Shown piece by piece: positions 1 to 11,051 of a DNA stretch of 64,000 nucleotides. Where the stretch lies: positions 37,892,927 through 37,956,926 of the forward strand of contig CM054138.1 in the NCBI GenBank assembly GCA_028751875.1, read 5' to 3'. The stretch comes from Rapana venosa (Eukaryota; Mollusca; Gastropoda; Neogastropoda; Muricidae). Each line of letters begins with the position of its first letter. Position 1 is the stretch's first letter. The notes under the pieces were generated by a model that was not told the origin of the DNA, did not search any database, and worked only from the letters and a program-made list of their open reading frames with translations. The position numbers and the translations under genes are program-made.

Positions 1-1
1 A

Positions 2-448
2 GAGCTGACAGTTGGCTGCACAGTGGATATAGTGTATACTGGTATTGTGAAACAGTATGTGTCTACTCTAACTGACAAATGTGTGCAGCGTGGATTAAGG
101 GACAGCAAGAGAAACACACGGTTTTGAAAGGTTGTGGTACATAGTTCAGGCGATCAAAACATTGTCATGTGTGAATCAGATGATATCGCCCTGGAATACT
201 CTTGTAATGGAGATACTGGTGAGGAATCTAAGTGTGTGTTCTGGTACATCAAGCAAGAAGAGAAAAACATGTTGCCAGAAGAACGTGTCAGGCTTGCCAG
301 ACTTAAGCAGTTTCCTAACACACAACATGTAAAGACAGTGGGGCATGCTAAGCGGGAATTACATCATCTTCGAGGACCTGATCTGGTTTTACATGGGCTG
401 ACTTCGCTGGCTGCAGACTGGAAAAGGAAAGGCTGTTTTGAAAATTGA
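2..448 (+). CDS. Unrecognised coding-like fragment, possibly frameshifted
   Basis: Two adjacent open stretches lie on the plus strand: one from the window edge to a stop near 127, and one from ATG 134 to a stop at 446-448 (104 residues). The second is charged, contains Cys residues and a His/Arg/Leu-rich stretch (residues about 70-85, GHAKRELHHLRGPDLVLHG), and is not low complexity, so it reads more like real coding sequence or an old transposon ORF than chance. I recognise no domain. The two pieces are in different frames, which suggests a frameshift, an intron or decay. Repeat density around it makes a mobile-element origin more likely than a host exon. Function unknown. Confidence 0.25.
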
Positions 449-557
449 GACATGGACAATAATGTATTGAATCTTGATGTACATACCACTACTGCCATGG
501 TTTCCATGTCATTGTAATCGTGTTGCTTGATTGCTAAATAGCAATCAATTTTGTCAA

Positions 558-559
<2 letters not shown>

Positions 560-649
<90 letters not shown>

Positions 650-650
650 T
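560..650. repeat. (CT)n microsatellite
   Basis: Near-perfect CT dinucleotide run with one interruption (CAT) near 592. It produces spurious Ser-Leu reading frames. Confidence 0.95.
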
Positions 651-839
651 CTTGCTTCTTGTCTTTCGGCTATTTTACTTTATCTATATTACTTGATTAT
701 AATCAGTGTATCAGTTTTCATGTTTCAATTCACTTGAGAATTATTTGTTTATTAACGCATATCTCTTTTCTAAAAAAAAATTAAAATCTACCTTTCTCTT
801 CTCATTAATGTTAAGGTCAGTTAGGGATAATGTATTGTT

Positions 840-997
840 AAATATACATTTACCTTTTTATAATCATGTTGTTGTTGTTGTAGTAGGGTTTCCCCTTGTT
901 TCGTTGATAGTCCCTAATCAGGGCAGGGGCCGGATGAAAAAAAGTATGCTTATGCTTATTGAAAAATAAAGAAAGATTCATTCATTTGCCATATTCA

Positions 998-1000
<3 letters not shown>
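840..1000 (+). mobile_element. LINE 3'-end-like sequence with ATTC tail
   Basis: The segment has a CAGGGCAGGGGCCGGATGAA block, an AATAAAGAAAG stretch and then ATTCATTCATTTG just before a CT tract. The order (3' UTR, AATAAA, short tandem tail) fits the 3' terminus of a CR1/L2-type LINE. No coding part is visible upstream, so this would be a strongly 5'-truncated copy. Recognition is by layout only. Confidence 0.3.

Positions 1001-1062
<62 letters not shown>
1001..1062. repeat. (TC)n microsatellite
   Basis: Uninterrupted TC repeat of about 60 bp, ending in CACTCACTC. Confidence 0.95.
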
Positions 1063-1066
<4 letters not shown>

Positions 1067-1373
1067 ACTCTTCTAAATGGTTTGCTTATAGTTTTAATCC
1101 TTGTGTTTACTGTTTGTATCCTGACGATTGTTTTATTCATATTGTATATATTATTCTCAATCCTAATGTGTGTTTTGCTTGTAATTAGGTTTTTAAGAAG
1201 GTTTGTTCCATTATCTCTGTATTTTATGCTAATAACAATGTAGGTGGCGCTGCTCACTGGTGACACTCTCTACTGACAGGCGATATTTTTTATCTTGTTT
1301 TCGTTATAGTGTGTGTCTTATCAGCTCCAAGTTCTGCAGTGTTGTGTCTGAGGTATCAGTAATAGCAGCGACG

Positions 1374-1493
1374 ATGCTGGGAAGATCAGTTATAATCACT
1401 CTACTTGTTTGCTTTTTCATAGGGTCATCTGATTGTGTGCCAGGTGCAACAAACGGCAACAGCCATGGCGGGCCGTACACTCACTTAGCCTGA
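1374..1493 (+). CDS. Short ORF with signal-peptide-like start
   Basis: A 39-residue frame from ATG 1374 to TGA 1491-1493. Residues 1-22 have the layout of a secretory signal (MLGR, then a hydrophobic core VIITLLVCFFIG, then SSDC), followed by a short Gly/Asn/His-rich tail. It lies directly upstream, on the same strand, of a degraded CR1/L2-like endonuclease. The likeliest reading is therefore the leader of that element's ORF after a frame break. A genuine small secreted peptide gene is a weaker alternative. No splice sites were established. Confidence 0.25.
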   Translation: MLGRSVIITLLVCFFIGSSDCVPGATNGNSHGGPYTHLA

Positions 1494-1499
1494 GGGAAT

Positions 1500-2830
1500 C
1501 GGCCAGTGTGTTAGCTGAATCCAAGGCATCAACTTTCCATGTGAGATTCTACCATCAGCAACCAACAACGATAAAGCTTGGAAGAACATTAAGAAAAGAA
1601 CCGTGCTCCTGTCTAGTCCCTATGCTCGAAAACGGATGAGCTTCAAGCTAACATCAACTAGGCCTACATGCACGAATACAACAAAGTGGGAATTCTTGAC
1701 CTCATCGTGGCTGTGTCTGGCCCTACTGAACAGTGAGCTCTCTATCGACGGCTTTGGTCAACCCATTCGGCATGACAGAGACCCACACCTAACGGGGAAG
1801 GAGCAGAGTGGTGTGCGCTTTTACATCAATCAGCATTGGTGTCGAGATGTTAAAATTTTAACAACACTATCTGTGGAGGACATTAAACTGCTGTCTATTT
1901 TTTCCCACAACTATTTTTTACTTTGGTTTACATCCACCCCAAAGCAAAAGTGGCTACAGCAACAGAACATATATTAGATCACCTCCATATGCTCGATTCT
2001 ACATCCTCTGATAGCTGTTCCCTTAGTAAACTGCTGAAGAACTATGAACAGTATATGGCCTGCCCTACGTGAAGAAATAAGACCCTAGACTTACGCTATG
2101 GGACTGTAGCAGGCCATTTACCCCAATAACAAGCCTTGAATTACAAAGGATCTGAAACCTGTATTAAACAAAAAGAAAGTAGTATTTTACACAGGCACAG
2201 AACAACAAAAGCAGGAAGTAAATAAAGAAGTCAAAGCTGCTGTTGCACAGGCCAGTTTATATAGAGAAAATAAGATAGAAGACAAGTTTGCAGGGAACAA
2301 TTTTCGGGCTGCATGGCAGGGTATCAAAAATATGTCTACAGTAAACATGGTAGGTGTCCAACAGAGGTCAAAGATCAGTGATAACAACTTACCAGACCAT
2401 CTAAACGCAATTTAAACAAGTTAAACGTTAACACTGACGCTATTGTCAAAAAGGGACAACAATGTGTGGCTGAACTCAATGTTTGTAGACAAAAAAATTC
2501 TTTCCCTGTTTTACAAGTCTTACATAGAGAGTGTTCTAAGTTGTACTTTTGTTGGTACAATAACCTTAGATCAAAAACAAGAATGGCCTGCAGAGAATTT
2601 GTTAGAATCTGCTAAAAAAAAAAAATTGGAGAACAGAGATCTCATGTTGTTCTGCAATCAACAGTGTGTACGAAAAGCGACTGCCATGTCGGCCGATCCC
2701 TCCCATACTTTGTTTTCAGAATTTCAGTTGTTGCTGTTTTCAGTGCCCCAACAGCAAAACAAACAGAATTTTTTTTTTGTACTAGTAAACATTCGAATTT
2801 TAAATTCACAATGATATTGACTACCTAGTT
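1500..2830 (+). mobile_element. CR1/L2-like LINE remnant lacking its RT core
   Basis: The left part (about 1,590-2,420) translates in shifting frames to an apurinic-type endonuclease: an ELSIDGFGQPIRHDRD-like segment at about 1,736-1,785, then a block with INQHWCRDVKIL at about 1,825-1,860. The right part (2,443-2,814) matches the usual C-terminus of this LINE group: a SLFYKSYIESVLS segment at about 2,500-2,535, RKATAM and DPSH near 2,670-2,705, and a terminal IRILNSQ before the stop. The palm and finger region expected between them is absent; the two parts abut near 2,420-2,440. The copy therefore carries a large internal deletion plus several frameshifts and stops and is dead. The CR1/L2 assignment is from remembered motif order. 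Confidence 0.6.
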
Positions 2831-3118
2831 TTTACATTTCTCTGAATTACTTGTCTGACTGTCATTGTTATGAGTGTAGTCAATACATGTGTGTGTGTGA
2901 ATTAAGTCTATTGACTAAGAAGTCAATGGTCTTTAAAATAGTGAATTCATACATTGGTGTGTGTGGTGTGCATGGGTGTGTTCACGCACGCACGCATGTG
3001 AGTGTGTACGTGTTGCGTATGTGCGTGCGTAAATAATAAGTTTATATGTCTTTCTAGCCAATGGCTTTTATAACATTGTGTTCCCAATTGGTGTGTGAGT
3101 GTGTATGTGTGTGCTATT

Positions 3119-3123
3119 ATATA

Positions 3124-3218
<95 letters not shown>

Positions 3219-3238
3219 GTGTGTGTGTGTGTGTGTCT
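3119..3238. repeat. Compound (TA)n(TG)n microsatellite
   Basis: About 77 bp of TA repeats pass into about 40 bp of TG repeats with one GG interruption. Confidence 0.95.
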
Positions 3239-3339
3239 GACATTTTTATTTGAAATTATTTTGGAATGTTTTAACCAATATGAAATGTAGCTTTTTTGTG
3301 TCTTTCGAGATTATGATGAGTATCAATCTGCTTGTCAGT

Positions 3340-3410
3340 ATTGTAATTGCCCTTCATGGGGTGATTTAAGTGTTTTTGACTTGACTTTGACTTGACTTGA
3401 CTTTGTCTCA
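3340..3410 (+). repeat. Short (TTGAC)n tail, possible LINE 3' terminus
   Basis: TTTTGACTTGACTTTGACTT repeats follow a CCCTTCATGGGGTGATTTAAG stretch. Short tandem tails of this kind are common at LINE 3' ends. No coding region is attached. Confidence 0.3.
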
Positions 3411-3504
3411 TGATTATAATATAGTGATGTTCATTTTTATGACTATAATACAAAGATTGATTAATTATTAAACTCGAAAAGTTGAGTTCAATATTATCTG
3501 CCTT

Positions 3505-3508
<4 letters not shown>

Positions 3509-3563
<55 letters not shown>
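3509..3563. repeat. (CT)n microsatellite
   Basis: Perfect CT tract of about 55 bp. The next 550 bases (to 4,117) are AT-rich with pyrimidine-rich patches and hold nothing I recognise. Confidence 0.95.
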
Positions 3564-3565
<2 letters not shown>

Positions 3566-4117
3566 TAGTTCCTTTTCTATTTTTTTCTTCTCGGTGGTGT
3601 CTCCTCTTTCCTCCTTCCTGTGCATTAGGACCTTTTAGTGTTTGCCTGCTGTTTGTGTTTTTCTGTCTTTTTATTTTGCTCCTTTGCTTGTTAGCTGATG
3701 ACGTTGTTTTCAATCTTGTTCTTGAAAGAAACATTTCATGTTATTTGATATGGTGGATAATGGAGTTTATGGTATTTCATTTTTTAAAATCTTATTCTAT
3801 TAATTCTTTGATTTTAATTTTGTAAATGCATATTAAAAGTTGTGAATTCATGTTTATGAGTGAGACAGTTGTCCCCGCCCTCCCCCCTCTCTTTTTCTCT
3901 CATAATGATCATTCTGTTCTTGTATGTTCTGTTACATCATAATACTCAAATCTAAAATAGATTCTCCTCTTAGCATGTAGCCAATTTGTGTGCATGCGTG
4001 AGTGAGTGAGTGCGTTGGTGTGTAATTCGTTATGCCATTATTTTCCCTTAAATGTGTATGGGTAATTTTCTTTTCCTTTTGAATTTATGACGTTTGCTCC
4101 TATATATCTTCATCTGT

Positions 4118-4124
4118 GTGTGTG

Positions 4125-4162
<38 letters not shown>

Positions 4163-4185
4163 TGAGAGAGAGGAGAGTGGAGGAG

Positions 4186-4225
<40 letters not shown>

Positions 4226-4227
4226 AA
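4118..4227. repeat. Compound (GT)n(GA)n microsatellite
   Basis: GT repeats (to about 4,160) are followed by imperfect GA repeats with GGAG interruptions. Confidence 0.9.
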
Positions 4228-4304
4228 TTGTTTTTATTCCTAAGACACACAATCTGACAGGCAGGTAAGTAGGCAGAAGAAAATAACCAATCCTAAAAAT
4301 GTTA

Positions 4305-4378
4305 TCCTGATGATGGTGTGGAACCCTTACTTAGCCAACAATCCAAGGCACTAACCACAGCACCAAGCCATGGGACAA
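4305..4378 (-). mobile_element. Possible tRNA-derived SINE head fragment
   Basis: Read on the minus strand it gives TGGCTTGGTGCTGTGGTTAG (A-box-like) and then GGGTTCCACACC (B-box-like) about 30 bp later, the spacing of a tRNA-like promoter. It lacks a recognisable 3' body and does not fold convincingly as a functional tRNA. From 4,380 to 5,020 I see no gene, only a 20-base C run at 4,743-4,762. Confidence 0.3.
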
Positions 4379-5025
4379 AACCATATGAATTATAATTATC
4401 GGATGAATTGTAGCGATATATGCTCCGCAAAGATTTCCCATTCTCCGTAAAGGCAGCTCCACTTCACGTCAGTGTGGGTGTTCTCTTGATGGGGACATTA
4501 CGTGGGGCTGGGGCTTCAAGCAAAATCCAGTGTGATATCGAAACTAGTTCTTGGCATCCTCAGGCTAGGCTGGTCATAAGCTACTCTGAAGTCGAAATAT
4601 GTCGGCTGAAACCAATGGAAAGACCTCCTGCAGAGTTATAAGCACAGGAGAAGAGCAGCCACTACGCATCCTATCCAAATGGAATACAGAATAACAATAA
4701 GAAATCGATGAAGTCTGTTTTGTGGAAACATGCTCAATATGTACCCCCCCCCCCCCCCCCCCAACACAACACTAATATCCATTTCCTTCCCTACATAAAT
4801 ACCATCCAATTAAACACTACCTCCTCCCTTCCTCCCCCCCAAACTTACCTTTTCAGAACAAATAGGATGTCCAACCAGTGGGCTTCAGCCGAATACACAT
4901 GTAAAAACCCAATCTTAGTTCTAAACGAGTTAACTGGAGCTGCAATACACAAGGTCCAAAGCAGTATGATAGTACATTGCATAGAGAAGGTAAGTCGTGA
5001 TGCAAATGCCAACACAGCTGAGAAC

Positions 5026-5118
5026 AGAGAGAGAGAGAGAGAGAGAGAGGGAGGGAGAGACGGACAGGACGGACAGGTAGGACAGACAGACAGACCAACC
5101 GACACACACACACACACA
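5026..5118. repeat. (GA)n plus GGACA/ACAG and (CA)n tract
   Basis: GA repeats, then GGACAGGACGGACAGGTAGG-type repeats, then CA repeats, immediately upstream of the 5' end of LINE C. Confidence 0.85.
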
Positions 5119-5458
5119 GTGATGCGAAGGAGAAGACGTTCAGCAATTGCTCCAGTATTATTGTGAAATAGTAACTAGTTCTAAGTAGTTCTAGTTCTAA
5201 ATGAAAAACTTATTTTCATTGTTGGCATGTAGTTAGATCAGGAGGATGGGAATTTCAATGCAACTGTACAGGGCTGTCTGTGAAACATTTGCGGCAGTAT
5301 TTGCCTGTTTCATGTCGAAACAGGCAAAATTCAAATCTGCCATGCATACCTCCATCCTGACACTGAAAATCGGGCGAGACAGTGTCCTGTTAGGACTGAC
5401 CCTCACCTATCTTTTATTTTTTTGGGGGGGGGGCTCTTTTATTAGGGTGTGATGACGT

Positions 5459-6286
5459 GGGCCACTAAATCTACTGGCCAAGGAGGCAGCTGAGGCAAAC
5501 GAGCTTGACAAGGGCTGGTGGTCAAACTGTCGCAGGAAGCCTTCTCGCAGGACCAAAACCAGTGCAGAGGTGGCTGCCAACACGCCTACGACCGTACAAC
5601 ACAGACAGGATTCCTCTCCTGCAGCAACTCCCCAGGAACTGACGCTGAACACGACGACAGCCAAAATAGATAAGCTGGAAAACCTATTGAAGTCTACTGT
5701 GGACAGTTTCAAAAGAGAGATTCAGGTGTTGACAGACAGTGTTGGTGCTCTGAAAGAAGAAATGTCTTAGAAGAGACATGGACAATCTCAGAACTGAAAA
5801 CATAGAACTACGACAGACAAATACAGAACTGATGAACAGAGTGGATAAGCTAGAAAAGAGGGTAGACGATGCAGAAGGATGATTACAGCGAAACAACATT
5901 ATTGTTCATGGCATAGAAAAGAAAACGAATGAGAGTGGTGCTGACTGTGAGATGGCTATGAAAAATCTTCTCTCTGAAAAAGTGGATGTCAAGGATGTAA
6001 AGTTTGATAGAGTGGCCCATATCAATTCTAAAGCTAACTCTCCTATTATTGCCAGATGCTTTTTTATCACGATAATATTAGAATAATGAAGGCAAAATCT
6101 CGCCTGAAAGGCTCTAGTATTTTTGTAGATGAAGATTTTTCTCAGTCTGTTAGGGAAATTAGGCGTAAATTGACCCCATATTTAAAGAGCGCTAGAGCAG
6201 AGGGGAAACAAGTAAGAATGGTCTTTGACCATCTGGTGATAAACAGAGAAAAGGTGACCCTCAATGATCTCCAAAGAAAGGAATAG
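5459..6286 (+). pseudogene. ORF1-type protein of LINE C (coiled coil plus RNA-binding-like domain)
   Basis: Read across two frame changes and a stop at about 5,879, this gives a basic N-terminal part (CRRKPSRRTKTS near 5,535-5,570) and a heptad-rich coiled coil (KIDKLENLLKSTVDSFKRE near 5,665, continuing through LRTENIEL and VDKLEKRVDDAE). A globular C-terminal half starts at about 5,890 with NNIIVHGIEKK and includes FDRVAHINSK and IFVDEDFSQSVREIRRKL (near 6,120-6,165). This layout is typical of nucleic-acid-binding, trimerising LINE ORF1 proteins. A paralogous piece with the motif IFIGEDFNQ occurs just downstream at about 10,875-11,050. The ORF is broken. Confidence 0.7.
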
Positions 6287-6654
6287 CTGTTTGGCCGGCC
6301 CATACACACATCCACCCCTAGATGCACTTCACAGGGTAGGCCAAAAAGTACACCTACACCAGTCATAAGTGGGCCAGAGTCAGTCACACACCCAATACCC
6401 CTTTGTGCTGTGGAGAATGACAGAGACACAACAGGCTTTAAGAAGCAAGACAAAGACAGGTCTGACCAAAGTTTACTTGGCTTAGGCCTAACATCTGTCC
6501 CCAAGGAATTTTTTGGTTGAGGCAGCCCTCCAATAAAGAGCCCTTGTTAATAAATGATGATAGCAGTACTGATGATAGCATAAACTTAGTTTCTAGTCTC
6601 ATCAATATAAGTGATAGTACTTATTGGGTCATAGCAATAAACGTGAAACAAATA

Positions 6655-7460
6655 AAACGTTTTCTTTTTTTTGTATCTTGGAATGTAAATGGGTTGCTTT
6701 CTAAACTCACTGACAGAAATTTTGTATCTTATGTGCTTAGCTTCGATTTTATTTGTCTGTCAGAAACGTTCCTGGAAAATATCCAGCCAGATGTTTTAAG
6801 TGGTTAAAAGGCAGTCTGTAAGTCTGCAATTAAAGTTAATTATTAAGGTAAGTTTGTTTGTTTAATAAAGTACGAGTTAGCTGCCCTTGTGAAATGTTTG
6901 GATGTTCCTTATTCTAACATTTGTGTGTTTCTCTTTGACAAATCTTTGTTGTGTACTTCAAGGAATGTACTATATGTATATGTGTATATACCACCTGAAG
7001 GTTCACCATTTTATAACATGTTTGATAATGATAATGGAATTGCTATGCTGGAAGAATGTTAAGTCAATTGTGTGGTGACATTGAATGAAGTAGATATAAT
7101 ACTGTGTGGAGACTTAAGCAGCAAGACATCAAACTTTCTTCTTATCATGTAGTGAATGATTTTAATTCAGATTCCCATAGTAAAAGCATGTCTCTCAGTA
7201 GTAATCATAATTCTGAAGATTCTGTTATCAATAATTATGGTAAATTATTATTGAATATGTGCACTGGTATATGCTGGTGTATGCAATGGTGACCAGCTAG
7301 GATGCTATACATTCATTTCTGATGGAGGATGCAGTGTTAATGATTATTTGTTAGTGTCAGATGATTTGTTCTCTCAAATTTTTGACTAATGTCGTTTGTT
7401 TGTTGCTGAGCATTCTGATTTTGATCACCTTCTTGTTGATTTACATTTTAATCCAGTATA
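6655..7460 (+). pseudogene. Endonuclease domain of LINE C ORF2
   Basis: The N-terminal SWNVNGLLSKLTDRNF motif (about 6,680-6,725) and ICLSETFLE (about 6,750-6,775) are the first two signature blocks of the apurinic-like LINE endonuclease. A later VDIILCGDL block (about 7,090-7,120) corresponds to the GDFN motif and SDFDHLLVDL (about 7,415-7,445) to the SDH motif. In the working enzyme these residues nick the target DNA. Several stops and frame changes break this copy, for example at 6,805 and 7,062. Confidence 0.65.
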
Positions 7461-10400
7461 TGATACATGTACAGTAACTGGGGAGCCAGCAGTTGTGGAA
7501 AAGTTTGTGTGGGATGAAAACAAACTCTCAGTTTATAAAGAAAATCTCTGTGAAGAGCACATGTGTGAACAATTTCTAAATGCCTTCCAGATGATTTGTG
7601 AGAACAATGATGAAGCTCTAGATTTATTTAATGATCTCATAAGAACCAGTGCTGTTAGTATGAAGAAACAGGTTCATATCATTAAAAGTCTATCAAATGA
7701 TACATGGTTTGATAATGAATGTAAAAGAATGAAATTTAGGGTCAGAAAACTTTTGAAGTCTTACCGTAAAACGTTAAAGAATGCAGAGAAAAACTTGTAC
7801 TGTATCACAAGAAGGGAATATAAATACATGCTTGTAGGGAAAAAGAAAGAGTATAACAAGAAATTACTTGCAGATATGATGTCTTCCATCACTTCTCAAG
7901 TTCAGTTCTGGAAGAATATCAAGAAGGTTTCATTTAGAAAGAGTCAGCCAAAGAATAATATATCTGTTGACAGATGGTTGCAGCACTTCAAAACCCTGCT
8001 AGAGAAAGACTCAGTAGACAACTCCATGAACACTGATGGTGACTATGAAGAAACTGAGGAAGATTTTGATAATCCCATATCTAAAGATGACATATTAATG
8101 GCACTTAGAAAACATAAACATGATAAAGCAGCTGGTCCTGATCAAATCATTGGAGAATTACTCAAAAAATGGAGGTGAAAATGTACTTTTTCTGCTAAAA
8201 TTATTTAAGAAAATCTTTGATAATGGTCTTTTTCCAGATAACTAGACTGAATCTATCATTCTAACATTACACAAAAAGGTGATGTTGACAACCCTAATAA
8301 CTACAGGGGAATCTCTCTTAGTGATATAAGTAGTAAGCTGTACAGTACCATCATTAATAATAGGTTACAGGAATGGGTTAAGAAAAACTTTACATTACAG
8401 GTGAACACCGAGCTGGTTTTAAGAGAGGGTATTCCACTATAGATCATATGTTTACTCTACTTGCATTTATCCAGAAACAGTTTGCTCTTAACCGTAAGCT
8501 CTATGTAGCATTTATTGACTTTGAAACAGCATTTGATTCTGTTAATAGAAACTTGTTATAGACTATTCTCCTGAAAAAGGGTGTGAAGGATAAATTATTA
8601 CATTGCTTGAGAGCTATGTATCAGAATGTCAAAAGCAGAATAAGATGTGGATCTAAGCTGACGGACATAATATATAGCCATGGGGGTCAATCAGGGTGAT
8701 GTATGTAGCCCTCTTTTGTTTTCTGTTTTCATTAATGAGTTAGACATAGAAGTCATTAATAGGGGTAAACATGGTGCCACTTTCCCCCCAAGATTTCACA
8801 GAATTGTTTATTCTTCTGCTTGCTGATGATGTCATCCTGTTATTTGAAACTGTTGTAGGCTTACAACAGCAGCTGAATAGCTTAACTCATTGAGGTTGTG
8901 CCGAAGCTTAAGATTCGGCACTCTTTTCCTTTACTGTGACGTGCCGAAGCTTAAGATTAGGCAGACTTACCATTTTTTTTAGAAACACAAAGTAATTGTT
9001 AACTCAAGGGAAATTACTCTGGCCTGTAGGGCAATCATTTTTCTAAACACAGTTGCTTTCCTTGACCATAAGCTTGCCTAGTTTTTATCTGTTGGCCAAT
9101 TTTCTTTGACATGTCAACAAGTGATATCTTTGGGATTTCAGGCACCCTAGTGTTATGATTCTTTAAAAAAACTAAGTCTGTTGTACAAAAAGTGAAATCA
9201 CATGGATTCAGCCAGCTTCAGGGAAGTTTACTTTGGTGAAAAATCATCACATTGGTTCAAGGGGACTAGTTGATGAATAGTTCAAGCCATTTAAGATACC
9301 AACCCTAATTTTCAAAACTTTTTATTTTTCAGCATTCAGTGACATATTTTGGAAATTTGTAAAAAATAAATATAGTCATCTATTAAAAAACTGTGAAACA
9401 ATCTCAAAAGAAGACATTATAAACTTTTCAATGATATATAATGAGTATGTCATTATTATGTTGGGCAAGTCTGCTGAATTTTTCAAATATAGCCAAAATC
9501 ATGCGTCACCACAAAATGGCAGGATCCATTTCACTGCGACTCCAATGAGTTAAGCAGTGCTGCAACAGCACTTGATTTTAAGGTTAATCCAAATAAGAGT
9601 AATATCATTATATTCAGAATAGGTGGTTAATTAGCTGCCCATGAAAAAAAGCGCTGTACAATGGAAAAGTCATGCCTGCGATTAATGTATATTAATATTT
9701 AGGAATTTTTTCTACGAAGCTTAGTTTCACAACTGCATGTAAAGATCTGGCATGTCGAGGTAAAAGAAGCTTGTTAATTGTGTTTAAAAAATTACGATTA
9801 TTGAATAACAATGCTTTTGACTTGTCATTAAGATATTTGATGCACAAATACAACCCACTGTGTTATATGGGGACTGGATGCAGCTGTAACACATTGTAAA
9901 TCAGTACACCTCTTTTCTTTAAAGCAGTTTTTAGGCTTAGATAGACGTACACCTAATGATCTTGTTTATAGTGAAACCAGTAGATATCCTCTCTCTGCTC
10001 ATGCTGCTGTAAGATGCATTAGATATTGGATTAAGATTCTGCATATGGATGAGTGCAGGTTACCTTTTAAGTCTTAAAAGATGCTTTATGATCTAGACGT
10101 TAAGGGGAAAAGCACCTGGGATTCACAAATACGTACCTGTTTATGTGAACTTGGCTTTGGGTTTGTTTGGCTCAATCAAGGTGTCGGAAATTGTAGAGAG
10201 TTTATGAACGTTTTCAGGCAAAGACTGATTGACTGCCGTTGGCAGCAGTGGAGTGGTCATATACAAAACAGTGAAAGATTTCAAATGTACAGACAAATTA
10301 TAGGTTCACACGATGTCAAACGTTATCTAAAGCTTGATATGGACATACATTTGAAAAGAATTATGTCTAAGTTTAGACTTGGTGTATCAGACATAAATGT

Positions 10401-10671
10401 TCACAAATTTAGATACATATAACATGATTATGATGACCTCAGGTTACTATGCCCATTATGTTTGCTTACAGTGGAAGATGAAGTTCATTTTATGCTGTGC
10501 TGTCCAGTATTAGAAGATGTAAGACAGAATTCCATTCCGGTAAAGTATCATAGACAGCCTAATTTATTTAAATTCTGTCTACTGATGGCATCTAGTCACC
10601 CTGAGATTGTGCGCAGCCTTGCTTTATATTTGTGTAAAGCCTTTAGAATAACAGATATCTTGGTTTCTTAA
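7396..10671 (+). pseudogene. Reverse transcriptase and C-terminal region of LINE C ORF2
   Basis: The frame is open from 7,396 to 8,178 (260 codons) and covers the linker and the start of the RT, ending in KHKHDKAAGPDQIIGELLKK. RT blocks follow in changing frames: NYRGISLSDISSKLY (about 8,300-8,345), AGFKRGYSTIDHM (about 8,415-8,450), palm motif A as FIDFETAFDSVNR (about 8,512-8,550), and motif C as LLADDVILLF (about 8,817-8,845). The C-terminal part (10,081-10,671, with stop 10,420-10,422) has a Cys/His cluster reading CPLC, then VEDEVHFMLCCP. The coding frame is interrupted by a 664-bp insertion at 8,886-9,549; removing that insertion restores frame locally. Confidence 0.75.
8886..9549. mobile_element. 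Non-autonomous TTAA-flanked DNA transposon (MITE-like) nested in LINE C
   Basis: The 664-bp segment is bounded by TTAA on both sides (8,882-8,885 and 9,550-9,553). Its ends are inverted: CTCATTGAGG at the left and CCAATGAG at the right, sharing at least CTCATTG. Joining the flanks with one TTAA gives an uninterrupted LINE reading frame (QLNSLSSAATALDFK), and the related copy near 54,290-54,330 lacks the insert. A TTAA duplication is the hallmark of piggyBac-type transposition. No transposase is encoded, so it would depend on an element elsewhere. Near its left end it holds two direct copies of a partly palindromic unit, TGCCGAAGCTTAAGATT(C/A)GGCA, at 8,899-8,920 and about 8,942-8,963. Confidence 0.75.
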
Positions 10672-11051
10672 GTCATATTTTTGGAACTTATTTTTATTGT
10701 GGTAATTGTGGGTATACAATAATATTTTGGTTTTTGTGTTACTTATTTTTCTCACTAAAATATTAAGCAGTTTGGTAAACCCCCCTTCATGTATAGGCCA
10801 ATGGCCTTTTTGTGAATAAATCTTTCCAGTTCGAGTTCGAGTTCTCTCACTCTTGTCTCAGTTTTCAGTTTTGAAAGCAAAACACAAACTCCGTGGAAGC
10901 AATATCTTCATTGGGGAAGACTTCAACCAACGTGTTCGTGTTGGTGAAATTAGGAGGAAACTTGTTCCTCACTTAAAGGGTATTTATGGTATTTGATCAT
11001 TTGGTTATTGATGAGAAATTCTATCTGGACGAAAGTCCAAATCTTACTATT

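Larger units (their letters stand above)
5120..10852 (+). mobile_element. LINE 'C', nearly full length, with ORF1, EN and RT, decayed
   Basis: An autonomous-type non-LTR retrotransposon in the plus direction. In order: 5' UTR; ORF1 coiled-coil protein (5,459-6,286); apurinic-type endonuclease (6,655-7,460); reverse transcriptase (8,090-9,650); a C-terminal region ending at a stop at 10,669-10,671; and a 3' UTR with GTGAATAAA at about 10,812 and a terminal GTTCGAGTTCGAGTTC tail. The 5' boundary is set by alignment with a second copy at 50,160-55,535, which begins with the same GAAGGAGAAGACGT block. Both copies follow a dinucleotide tract. Stops and frameshifts are spread through both ORFs, so it cannot be active. 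A DNA transposon lies inside the RT domain. The clade looks CR1/Jockey-like but I am not certain. Confidence 0.8.

Noticed and set aside
531..784. Ser/Leu-rich reading frames over CT tracts (also near 959-1,266, 3,504-3,734, 4,845-5,146, 15,997-16,316, 59,796-60,045 and 61,519-61,779)
   Set aside because: They are translations of dinucleotide repeats.
1575..1625. GRTLRKEPCS peptide resembling the GHTLRKEPC block of the 11,052-11,600 LINE
   Set aside because: Nucleotide similarity is weak and the neighbouring residues do not match; coincidence.
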